A stretch of DNA of 8,037 nt from Clostridia bacterium (GCA_017408535.1 JAFQUL010000021.1:1-8037); one strand, 5' to 3'; counted from the stretch's first letter, positions 1-5,944 are shown. The notes: generated by a model from the sequence alone, not told the origin. Program-made: numbers and translations.

Positions 1-66
1 CTGACCGTATGTGACAACCTTTCCACTCGGAACGCTTAAGAGATATTCAAGTATCTTTTTTTTCAC
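1..66 (-). CDS. MGMT/alkyltransferase-like DNA-binding domain protein (N-terminal fragment)
   Basis: Only the first 22 codons are in the window; the gene runs off the left edge. The visible peptide starts (M)KKKILEYLLSVPSGKVVTY and continues GQ. A helix followed by 'P-x-GKV-x-TYGQ' is the characteristic opening of the C-terminal helix-turn-helix domain of O6-methylguanine-DNA methyltransferases and of the short alkyltransferase-like (ATL) proteins. Because the match starts at residue 1 there is no N-terminal methyltransferase domain, so a short stand-alone MGMT or ATL protein acting on alkylated DNA is inferred. The catalytic PCHR (or ATL PWHR) motif lies outside the window, so enzyme and non-enzymatic sensor cannot be told apart. 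The GTG at 66 is chosen because GGAG ends six bases upstream; an in-frame ATG at 78 overlaps that ribosome site. The gene sits behind a long structured leader. Confidence 0.68.
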   Translation of the reverse strand, partial: MKKKILEYLLSVPSGKVVTYGQ

Positions 67-218
67 ATTAGTCTCCATTCCGCCGTTGTTGCGGCGGTAC
101 ACAAATTTTAGTAAATTCAAATTAAAAATGGGTTAGAGTCCCATTTTTAATTTGAATTTGAGTGCGTGATAACCGGGCTTTAGAAAAATGCCTGAATTAT
201 ATTTCACGCTATACCACC
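64..218 (-). promoter_or_regulatory. Structured 5' leader, copy A (upstream of the MGMT-like gene)
   Basis: Reading the minus strand from 218 down to the start codon at 66, the leader has these parts. A GGTGG ribosome site (218-214) precedes a GTG. A possible stem GCGTGA (209-204)/TCACGC (169-164) encloses a small GGC..TTT/AAA..GCC hairpin. A perfect 20-bp stem (132-113 with 159-140) carries a 7-base loop (139-133). A CCGCCG/CGGCGG hairpin (97-92 with 85-80) is followed at once by AATGGAGA and the GTG start. The promoter at 262-235 should start transcription near 228, so the whole element would be 5' UTR. A near-identical copy lies at 3923-4061 upstream of a different gene. The 33 bases at 150-182 are identical to 3953-3985. 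I do not recognise a known riboswitch class. Confidence 0.6.
133..207 (-). CDS. Candidate leader peptide ORF in copy A (24 codons)
   Basis: GTG at 207-205 has a GGTGG ribosome site ending six bases upstream, and the predicted transcript starts only about ten bases before that. The ORF is 24 codons plus TAA. It encodes a lysine-rich peptide beginning MKYNSGIF and ending KMGL, with no recognisable family. The start codon lies in the 5' arm of the GCGTGA/TCACGC stem. The stop codon (135-133) is the last three bases of the terminal loop of the 20-bp hairpin. The equivalent ORF in copy B uses a different frame and a different peptide but ends at the same structural spot. If it is translated, the act of translation is more likely to matter than the peptide. 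It could still be a chance ORF. Confidence 0.35.
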   Translation of the reverse strand: MKYNSGIFLKPGYHALKFKLKMGL

Positions 219-234
219 TTCGGTTATGACTATG

Positions 235-262
235 ATTATATCATATCACAAAAAAATACCAA
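235..262 (-). promoter_or_regulatory. Minus-strand sigma-A promoter for leader A and the MGMT-like gene
   Basis: On the minus strand there is TTGGTA (262-257), a 16-base spacer and TATAAT (240-235), with TG one base before the -10 (extended -10). It is divergent from the plus-strand promoter at 283-311, and only 20 bases separate the two -35 boxes. Transcription would start near 228 and give a leader of about 160 bases. Confidence 0.6.
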
Positions 263-282
263 GGTAAATAGATAAATACTTC

Positions 283-311
283 TTTACATTTTCTTTTGAT
301 TGTGGTATAAT
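283..311 (+). promoter_or_regulatory. Sigma-A promoter of the PHP-domain gene
   Basis: TTTACA (283-288), a 17-base spacer and TATAAT (306-311), with TGG directly before the -10 giving an extended -10. The transcript would carry a short 5' UTR of about 25 bases, with GGAGG at 330-334 nine bases before the ATG at 344. No operator-like dyad is seen. Confidence 0.75.
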
Positions 312-343
312 TCCCAAAAAGATATAAGCGGAGGTATACCGTA

Positions 344-1132
344 ATGCGTTTTAAGCCGGATCACGATCTTCACATACATTCACAGCTGTCCTTCTGTTCT
401 CAAAATCCTATGCAAACCCCCCAGTATATTTTGGAATACGGAGAGGAACGCGGTTTTACAACATTGTGTCTTACCGATCATATGTGGGATACCAAACGAA
501 TTCCCACAGAGGACGATTTCTATAAAGATCAGTGTTATGAGTATATATGCAGATCATTGCCGCTGCCAAAGAGCGATAAAGTTAGATTTCTTTTCGGATG
601 CGAGACAGATCTTGACCTCAATATGGTTCTCGGCATAGCTAAAGAAACTATGGAAAAGCTGGATTTTATAATCATTCCGCTGAACCATTTTCATATGGGC
701 GGGTTTACCTGCCGCGGTAACGAAAGCTCTGAGGAGCTTGCCAAGCTTCTTATCAAGCGTTTTGACGGCGTTCTTGATATGGATCTTCCTTTCAGAAAGA
801 TCGGCATTGCTCATCTTTCCGACGCGTGTATCGGAATGAGATATGTTAATGCCCTTAAATTAATTCCCGACAGTGAATACCGCAGGATCTTTGCGCGTGC
901 GGCAGAAAAGGGAGTAGGCATTGAGCTTAATTTTGAGCTTGACGATATTGAGGGAGAGAACAGTGATGCTGTTATGACACCTTACTTTTTCGCAAAAGAG
1001 GCAGGATGTAAATTTTATAATGGCAGTGATATTCACTCACCGAGAAAAGTTCCGTTCGTGATGGATATAATTAATAAGGCTATAGATATTCTTGATCTCA
1101 CAGAGGACGATAAGTTCATTATAGGTGAATAA
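344..1132 (+). CDS. PHP-domain metal-dependent phosphoesterase (histidinol-phosphatase-like)
   Basis: A 262-residue cytoplasmic protein with the whole PHP fold. The metal-binding motifs appear in order: DLHIHS (H10, H12), TDH (H46), GCETD (E87), NHFHM (H115, H117), IAHLSD (H157) and GSDIHS (D229, H231). PHP enzymes bind two or three divalent metals with these residues and hydrolyse phosphoesters. The length suits the HisK-type histidinol-phosphatase branch (COG1387), but the same fold serves other phosphatases and nucleases. No histidine biosynthesis gene is nearby, so the substrate is open. The ATG at 344 follows GGAGG with nine bases between. The gene is transcribed alone, with its own promoter at 283-311 and a terminator seven bases after the stop. 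No key metal ligand appears to be missing. Confidence 0.85.
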   Translation: MRFKPDHDLHIHSQLSFCSQNPMQTPQYILEYGEERGFTTLCLTDHMWDTKRIPTEDDFYKDQCYEYICRSLPLPKSDKVRFLFGCETDLDLNMVLGIAKETMEKLDFIIIPLNHFHMGGFTCRGNESSEELAKLLIKRFDGVLDMDLPFRKIGIAHLSDACIGMRYVNALKLIPDSEYRRIFARAAEKGVGIELNFELDDIEGENSDAVMTPYFFAKEAGCKFYNGSDIHSPRKVPFVMDIINKAIDILDLTEDDKFIIGE

Positions 1133-1138
1133 TACATG

Positions 1139-1176
1139 AGTAACCGCAGAAAGGTTCGAACTGCGGTTACTTTTTT
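1139..1176 (+). terminator. Rho-independent terminator after the PHP gene
   Basis: A perfect 11-bp stem, AGTAACCGCAG (1139-1149) with CTGCGGTTACT (1161-1171), has an 11-base loop and is followed by a run of T to 1176. It isolates the PHP gene from the next operon. Confidence 0.9.
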
Positions 1177-1187
1177 ATTCCGAGACA

Positions 1188-1216
1188 TTGATTACCTGTC
1201 TTTTAGGTGGTATAAT
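1188..1216 (+). promoter_or_regulatory. Sigma-A promoter of the metallophosphoesterase-natAB operon
   Basis: TTGATT (1188-1193), a 17-base spacer and TATAAT (1211-1216), with TGG before the -10 (extended -10). It lies just after the PHP terminator. AGGAGG (1234-1239) sits six bases before the GTG at 1246. This is the only promoter found between here and the oxidoreductase at 4059. Confidence 0.75.
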
Positions 1217-1245
1217 AGAATAAATGGGAGAAGAGGAGGGAGCAC

Positions 1246-1974
1246 GTGAATATAACTGTAAGTGAATATACTGTAAGTATAGATATACCGTCTCCGCTTA
1301 AAGCGGTGGTTGTATCGGATCTTCACGACAGACCCGTATGCTCCCGTGTTATCGAAAGGCTCGGGACTCTGTCGCCGGATATGATACTGATCCCCGGAGA
1401 TCTTTTCGAGAGGTTTGAGGAGGAGCGGTACGCTCTGTCATTTCTTAAAGATGCGGCAGATATATCTGAGGTGTATTATTCTATCGGAAATCATGACAGA
1501 CTGAACGGCAATGCCATCCGGCTCATAGATAACAGCGGAGCGGTTTTGCTTGATAATACCTTTATAAAAAGAGGCAGACTCAATATTTGCGGTCTTACCT
1601 CCGGTGTTACCTCGGGCGGTCACCACACCAAAAAAACACCGCCGCCGGATATCGGTCGACTTACTGAGTTTTCCGCTCTTGGCGGACCTAAGCTGCTTCT
1701 CTGTCACCACCCGGAATATTACCCCAAGTATATTAGGGACAGGGATATAGACCTTACAGTCTCGGGTCATGCCCACGGCGGACAGTGGCGGATATTCGGG
1801 CAGGGTATTTATGCGCCCGGACAAGGCATTTTCCCTAAATACACAGCAGGCGTACACGAGGGGCGTCTGGTGATCAGCCGCGGACTTGCAAATCATACGT
1901 TTATACCGCGGATATTCAATCCCCCCGAGATAGTATTACTGAATATTATACCAAAAAACAGAACGGAGAAATAA
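1246..1974 (+). CDS. YkuE/YaeI-like metallophosphoesterase
   Basis: A 242-residue calcineurin-like phosphoesterase with a complete set of dimetal motifs: SDLH (D25, H27), PGD (D52), GNHD (N82, H83, D84), CHHPE (H154, H155) and GHAHGGQ (H175, H177). The C-terminal GIYAPGQGIFPKYTAG and SRGLAN segments resemble the YkuE/YaeI branch, whose members act on lipid-linked or other phosphoesters near the membrane. Unlike classical YkuE there is no N-terminal membrane segment, because the first catalytic motif begins at residue 24; a cytoplasmic site is therefore inferred. The GTG start is supported by AGGAGG six bases upstream. Its stop codon directly abuts the ATG of the NatA-like gene, so the two are cotranscribed and probably translationally coupled. 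The substrate is unknown. Confidence 0.85.
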   Translation: MNITVSEYTVSIDIPSPLKAVVVSDLHDRPVCSRVIERLGTLSPDMILIPGDLFERFEEERYALSFLKDAADISEVYYSIGNHDRLNGNAIRLIDNSGAVLLDNTFIKRGRLNICGLTSGVTSGGHHTKKTPPPDIGRLTEFSALGGPKLLLCHHPEYYPKYIRDRDIDLTVSGHAHGGQWRIFGQGIYAPGQGIFPKYTAGVHEGRLVISRGLANHTFIPRIFNPPEIVLLNIIPKNRTEK

Positions 1975-2751
1975 ATGAACGAGGTTCTCAGAGCAGAGGG
2001 GCTTAAAAAGACCTTCCGCCTTTCATCAAAACAACAGAAGATCGAGCGCACAAAGAAGCGCAAAAAGATCGCGGTAAACGGTGTGTCCTTTACCGCGTAC
2101 GAGGGGGAGATATTTGGGCTTCTCGGTCCTAACGGTGCCGGTAAGACCACGACTCTCCGTATGATATCTACACTTATAAGACCGGATAAGGGCGACATAA
2201 TCGTCGCAGGGTCTTCGGCGGTAAAGGAGCCCTGGGAGGTAAGAGCAAAAATCGGCTTTCTTACAAGTGAACTAAAACTCGAGGATTTCTTTACCCCGAA
2301 CTATATGTATGACTTCTTTTCCGCACTTCACGGTGTGGATGAGAAGGTCCGTGACAGCAGAAAGAAGAGACTTTTTGAAAAATTCGGTATTGATAAATTT
2401 GCCGAGGTGAAAATAGCCAATCTTTCAACAGGAATGAAGCAGAAGCTTTCTCTGGTCGTTTCTATAGTTCATGATCCGTCTATCATCATTTTTGATGAGC
2501 CTACGAACGGTCTTGACGTTATTACCGCTCGTGCGGTGACCGATTTCCTTCTTGAGCTGAAGGCGGAGGGAAAGACTATCATAGTATCCACTCACATATT
2601 TAGCCTGGTAGAGAAGATCTGCGACAGAGTGGGCATTATTATCGGCGGTGAGATGATACGCTGCGGAAGAACAGTGGACATAATGGGTGATCTTTCCCTT
2701 GAGGACAGATTCTTTGAAATATACAGAGAAACGGTAGGTGACGCAGAATGA
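1975..2751 (+). CDS. natA: NatA-like ABC transporter ATP-binding protein
   Basis: A 258-residue cytoplasmic ABC ATPase. It has Walker A GPNGAGKTT (residues 51-59, K57), signature LSTGM (150-154), Walker B IIIFDEP (D174, E175), D-loop NGLD and H-loop STH (H207). The overall pattern, including the Lys-rich insert at about residues 20-36 before the second strand and the FTPNYMYDFF segment, fits the NatA family of ABC-2 exporters. The B. subtilis members export Na+ with NatB. It would power the permease encoded next, whose ATG overlaps this stop codon (ATGA, 2748-2751). GGAG at 1965-1968 lies inside the end of the upstream gene, six bases before the ATG. Substrates of NatAB homologues in Clostridia are often untested, so sodium export is family knowledge and not shown here. 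Confidence 0.88.
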   Translation: MNEVLRAEGLKKTFRLSSKQQKIERTKKRKKIAVNGVSFTAYEGEIFGLLGPNGAGKTTTLRMISTLIRPDKGDIIVAGSSAVKEPWEVRAKIGFLTSELKLEDFFTPNYMYDFFSALHGVDEKVRDSRKKRLFEKFGIDKFAEVKIANLSTGMKQKLSLVVSIVHDPSIIIFDEPTNGLDVITARAVTDFLLELKAEGKTIIVSTHIFSLVEKICDRVGIIIGGEMIRCGRTVDIMGDLSLEDRFFEIYRETVGDAE

Positions 2752-3917
2752 AGGGAAATATTCTCACTATAATGCGTAAAGAGCTTGCCCGCTTCTTTAA
2801 GGATCCCAGATTGGTTATTACCACCCTTATACTTCCGGGTCTTATGATCTATGCCGTATATTCATTTATGGGCGACGGTCTGTCAACACAGTTTTCGACC
2901 CCCGACGAGTATGTTTACAGAGTTGATGCTGTCAATCCCTCAAATCATATCAAAGAGTATCTTAAGCTTGTTGATTTTGTTGATATGGGTGAGGTATCAT
3001 CCTATGATGAGGGTATTGAGCGGCTTAACAGTAATGAGAGTGATCTGCTGGTGGTTTTTCCCCAAGATTTTGACAAAGCGATAAGTATATACTCATCGGG
3101 AAAAGCGCCTAATGTGGAGATGTTCTTCAACTCCGCACAGATAGCATCTGCCGAGGCATATACCAATATGACTAATATACTTAATGCATTTGAGAGCTCT
3201 ATATCGAACAGATTCGATATAAACAATTCGGGAAGGGAATACGACCTTGCTACAGAAAAAGATACTACCTCACAGGTATTCTCAATGATGCTTCCCATGT
3301 TACTTATGGTATTCCTCTTCAGCGGCTGTATGTCGGTTGCCCCCGAGTCTATCGCAGGTGAAAAGGAAAGAGGCACTATCGCCACTCTGCTCGTTACCCC
3401 GGTTAAGAGAAGCGAGATAGCTATCGGTAAGATACTCAGTATAAGCTTTATCTCCCTGCTTTCCGGTATTTCCAGTTTTCTCGGAACAATGAGCTCTTTA
3501 CCTAAACTTATGGGTATGTCTGCTGAAGGAATGGATGCTTCTGCCTACGGTGTATCTGATTACGCTCTGCTTCTTGCCGTCATTCTTTCAACCATACTTG
3601 TTATAGTTTCGATAATATCCATAATATCCGCATTTGCAAAGACTGTAAAGGAAGCAAACACCACCGTCCTGCCTCTTATGATAATTGTTATGCTTATCGG
3701 TATTACGTCAATGTTCGGTCAGGGAGCGCCTTCTGAGGCTATCTGGTATCTTGCGCCGCTTTATAACAGCGTTCAGTGTATGACTGCCATATTTGCTTTC
3801 TCTTATTCCACGGTAAATATCATTACTACCCTTTGCGTAAACGTTTCGATATCCATTGTTCTGCTGATAGTTCTCGCAAAAATGTTCAGCAGCGAGAAGA
3901 TAATGTTTTCAAAATAA
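2748..3917 (+). CDS. natB: NatB-like ABC-2 permease
   Basis: A 389-residue integral membrane protein with ABC-2 permease architecture. There is one membrane segment near residues 21-42, an outward-facing soluble loop of about 135 residues, then hydrophobic segments near 179-200, 228-250, 273-296, 308-326 and 356-382. The ABC-2 motif EKERGT (205-210) follows PESIAG, as in NatB and related exporters. Its start overlaps the natA stop by four bases, with AGGTG at 2736-2740 as ribosome site, so the two subunits are probably made in fixed ratio. The exporter is complete with NatA, two copies of each being usual. No terminator follows; six bases after its stop a new ribosome site opens leader copy B, so read-through into the oxidoreductase is likely. 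Substrate unproven. Confidence 0.87.
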   Translation: MKGNILTIMRKELARFFKDPRLVITTLILPGLMIYAVYSFMGDGLSTQFSTPDEYVYRVDAVNPSNHIKEYLKLVDFVDMGEVSSYDEGIERLNSNESDLLVVFPQDFDKAISIYSSGKAPNVEMFFNSAQIASAEAYTNMTNILNAFESSISNRFDINNSGREYDLATEKDTTSQVFSMMLPMLLMVFLFSGCMSVAPESIAGEKERGTIATLLVTPVKRSEIAIGKILSISFISLLSGISSFLGTMSSLPKLMGMSAEGMDASAYGVSDYALLLAVILSTILVIVSIISIISAFAKTVKEANTTVLPLMIIVMLIGITSMFGQGAPSEAIWYLAPLYNSVQCMTAIFAFSYSTVNIITTLCVNVSISIVLLIVLAKMFSSEKIMFSK

Positions 3918-3922
3918 AATTC

Positions 3923-4061
3923 GGAGAATAGCGTGAAATATAGGCATTTTTATAAAGCCCGGTTATCACGCACTCAAATTCAAATAATCGCATAAGCGAA
4001 CACATTTGAATTTTCTGAATTTTTGTGCCGCCGCAAAAACGGCGGAATGGAGATTAACGTG
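3923..4061 (+). promoter_or_regulatory. Structured 5' leader, copy B (upstream of the FAD oxidoreductase)
   Basis: The architecture matches copy A. GGAG (3923-3926) precedes a GTG. A stem GCGTGA (3931-3936)/TCACGC (3966-3971) may form around a small GGC/GCC hairpin. A basal stem AAATTCAAAT (3976-3985)/ATTTGAATTT (4004-4013) carries a different tip, TCGC-ATAA-GCGA. The invariant CCGCCG/CGGCGG hairpin (4028-4033 with 4040-4045) abuts AATGGAGA and the GTG at 4059. From 3928 to 3985 it differs from copy A by one substitution and a 5-base indel; the right part differs at roughly nine positions. Similarity stops at the start codon. I see no promoter inside, so it is probably transcribed from the natAB operon. 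Confidence 0.6.
3933..3995 (+). CDS. Candidate leader peptide ORF in copy B (20 codons)
   Basis: GTG at 3933 has GGAG ending six bases upstream and opens a 20-codon ORF (MKYRHFYKAR..., basic) that ends at TAA 3993-3995. After the shared first three codons its frame differs from the copy A ORF because of the 5-base indel, so the peptides are unrelated. The TAA again forms the last three bases of the terminal loop (ATAA, 3992-3995). The ORF begins 15 bases after the natB stop, so a ribosome leaving natB could reinitiate here. It may be a translation sensor or a chance ORF. Confidence 0.35.
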   Translation: MKYRHFYKARLSRTQIQIIA

Positions 4062-5654
4062 ATTGAGTTATTATGTACTCTGCCGATAGAAAGGGCAGAG
4101 GAGCTGAAATATTTTACAGACCCATCGCTTTTTCCTTCCATTGTGTCAGAGGTGTTGGGGCGAAGTGTGACGGCCGAGGAGATAATCCGACTGTCCCGCA
4201 AGCTGCTTGACACCTCTGACAGAAATGCACTCAAATACCGTGTCAGCTTTATTCTTTCTCTTGACGCAAAGACAGAGACTTACCTTGCGAGAAAATACAG
4301 CTTTGTAAGGGAGGCGGCCGGACTTGAATACAGAATGGAGAAGAGCAGACTTGACTACCGTCCGATAGTTGTGGGCAGTGGCCCTGCAGGACTCTTTGCC
4401 GCACTTATTCTTGCTGAAGCCGGTGCCCGCCCCATTCTGTTTGAAAGGGGCGGTGACGTTGACGCGAGAAAGTCCGCAGTCAAGCACTTTATGAACACGG
4501 GAGAGCTTGACAGCAGGTGCAACGTGCAGTTCGGTGAAGGTGGCGCGGGTACGTTTTCAGACGGTAAATTAAAGCCGGGACGGATCGATCCGGTAAAATA
4601 TAAGATACTCACCGAGTTCGTCTCAGCGGGTGCACCGGAGGAGATACTGTACAGAGGAGATGCACACATCGGTACCGATAACCTCTGTACTGTGGTCAAA
4701 AATATCAGAAAGAAAATAATATCTCTCGGAGGCGAGGTTCATTTTAACTGCCGGGTAACTGATATTACTGTAGAGGATCATCGGATCACAGCAGTTACTG
4801 CAGGCGGAAAAGAGTATCCCGCAAAAGGAGTTATATTTGCCACCGGTCATAGTGCAAGAGACGTATTCTATCTTCTCAGAGATAAGGGTGCGGCTCTCGA
4901 GGCAAAGAGCTTTGGCATAGGTGTCCGTGCGGAACACCCACAGGAGCATATTAACAGAATAATGTACGGCAGATATGCGGACAGAAGAGAGCTTGGCGCC
5001 GCTTCCTACCATCTTGTTACACACCTTAAAAGCGGAAGAAGCGTGTATAGCTTCTGTATGTGTCCGGGTGGAACGGTTGTCGCTGCGGCGTCAGACGCAG
5101 ACGGTGTTGTTACCAACGGTATGAGTACGTTTGCCCGTGACGGTGCCAATGCCAATGCCGCACTTTTGGTATCGGTAGATTCCCGTGATTTTGGAAGTGA
5201 CGATCCCCTTGCCGGAGTAGAACTTCAGAAAAATCTTGAGAGACGTGCGTTTTTGGCAGGCGGCGGTGAACACAGAGCTGTTGCTCAGAGAATGGAAGAT
5301 CTGATGAACGGAACTCACTCCTCCGGATTCGGAGAGGTAAAACCCACCTACGGAAGGGGATGCACACCGGGAGATATGTCTGCTGTACTGCCGGAATATA
5401 TAGTTTCCTCACTCAAAGATGCCATACGAGACTTTGATGAATGGATGCCGGGGTATTATCTTCCCGATGCAGTGCTTACCGGCAGCGAGACTCGTTCAAC
5501 TTCCCCTGTCAGAGTACTGAGAGGAGAGGAATGTGAGGCTGTAGGTATCAGTGGGCTTTATCCGGCCGGTGAGGGTGCAGGCTATGCCGGAGGTATTCTC
5601 TCAGCCGCATGCGACGGTATCAGATGTGCTGTGGCACTACTGAGAAAAGGATAA
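4059..5654 (+). CDS. FAD-dependent oxidoreductase, COG2509 'NAD(FAD)-utilizing dehydrogenase' type
   Basis: About 531 residues from the GTG at 4059. A small N-terminal domain (about residues 1-95) precedes a dinucleotide-binding Rossmann motif GSGPAG (106-111) and the acidic FAD-ribose ligand E129 in LFERGG. Next come the family-typical FGEGGAGTFSDGKL segment, a second FAD motif VIFATGHSARD, and a C-terminal GLYPAGEGAGYAGGI segment that closes the flavin site. Proteins of this type are widespread in Clostridia and Bacteroidia. They bind FAD, but their substrate is not established, so no reaction is assigned. GTG is preferred because GGAG (4049-4052) lies six bases upstream; an in-frame ATG at 4047 overlaps that ribosome site and would add four residues. 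The gene follows leader copy B and ends at its own terminator. Confidence 0.85.
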   Translation: MIELLCTLPIERAEELKYFTDPSLFPSIVSEVLGRSVTAEEIIRLSRKLLDTSDRNALKYRVSFILSLDAKTETYLARKYSFVREAAGLEYRMEKSRLDYRPIVVGSGPAGLFAALILAEAGARPILFERGGDVDARKSAVKHFMNTGELDSRCNVQFGEGGAGTFSDGKLKPGRIDPVKYKILTEFVSAGAPEEILYRGDAHIGTDNLCTVVKNIRKKIISLGGEVHFNCRVTDITVEDHRITAVTAGGKEYPAKGVIFATGHSARDVFYLLRDKGAALEAKSFGIGVRAEHPQEHINRIMYGRYADRRELGAASYHLVTHLKSGRSVYSFCMCPGGTVVAAASDADGVVTNGMSTFARDGANANAALLVSVDSRDFGSDDPLAGVELQKNLERRAFLAGGGEHRAVAQRMEDLMNGTHSSGFGEVKPTYGRGCTPGDMSAVLPEYIVSSLKDAIRDFDEWMPGYYLPDAVLTGSETRSTSPVRVLRGEECEAVGISGLYPAGEGAGYAGGILSAACDGIRCAVALLRKG

Positions 5655-5665
5655 ATACAGTCGGA

Positions 5666-5717
5666 ATATCCTGCAGAACGGTAGGTATCAGAACGTTCTG
5701 CAGGATATATATTTTTT
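5666..5717 (+). terminator. Rho-independent terminator after the FAD oxidoreductase
   Basis: A perfect 15-bp stem, ATATCCTGCAGAACG (5666-5680) with its complement at 5694-5708, has a 13-base loop and is followed by T5712-5717. It separates the oxidoreductase from the tRNA operon. Confidence 0.9.
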
Positions 5718-5738
5718 AGGATTTTTTTCTTTTTCCTC

Positions 5739-5767
5739 TTGACTTTGGACTGCGTTTGTGGTATTAT
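5739..5767 (+). promoter_or_regulatory. Sigma-A promoter of the tRNA operon
   Basis: TTGACT (5739-5744), a 17-base spacer and TATTAT (5762-5767), with TGG before the -10. The tRNA-Gly begins 17 bases after the -10, so the 5' leader removed by RNase P is only about ten bases. Confidence 0.75.
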
Positions 5768-5784
5768 ATTCGAGTACCGATTAT

Positions 5785-5858
<74 letters not shown>

Positions 5859-5864
5859 CATTTT

Positions 5865-5941
5865 GTACCTGTAGCTCAGCTGGATAGAGCAACTGCCTTC
5901 TAAGCAGTAGGTCGGGGGTTCGAGTCCCTCCAGGTACGCCA
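5865..5941 (+). tRNA. tRNA-Arg (anticodon TCT)
   Basis: The acceptor stem GTACCTG pairs with CAGGTAC, followed by discriminator G and an encoded CCA. The anticodon loop CTTCTAA on an ACTGC/GCAGT stem gives anticodon TCT, reading AGA/AGG. The T-loop is GTTCGAGTC. It lies six bases after tRNA-Gly. Confidence 0.96.
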
Positions 5942-5944
5942 TAT

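Noticed and set aside
113..159. 20-bp hairpin of leader A as a Rho-independent terminator
   Set aside because: The stem is AT-rich and has no T-tract after it on either strand (ACTAAAATTT on minus, GAGTGCGTG on plus).
1438..1896. 152-residue minus-strand ORF inside the metallophosphoesterase
   Set aside because: It is antisense to a gene with an intact dimetal motif set and has no recognisable domain.
3933..3995. A conserved leader peptide encoded by both copies
   Set aside because: The 5-base indel changes the frame after the first codons, so the two peptides are unrelated. Only the start context and stop location are shared.
3928..4061. Leader element as a MITE or insertion-derived repeat
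   Set aside because: No terminal inverted repeats spanning its ends and no target-site duplication are visible, and both copies end exactly at a start codon in the sense orientation. It is not fully excluded, because the copy number elsewhere is unknown.
4146..4487. Minus-strand ORFs within the oxidoreductase (also 4355-4699, 4623-5024 and 5110-5412)
   Set aside because: They are antisense shadows of a gene with clear FAD motifs, and none has recognisable motifs.
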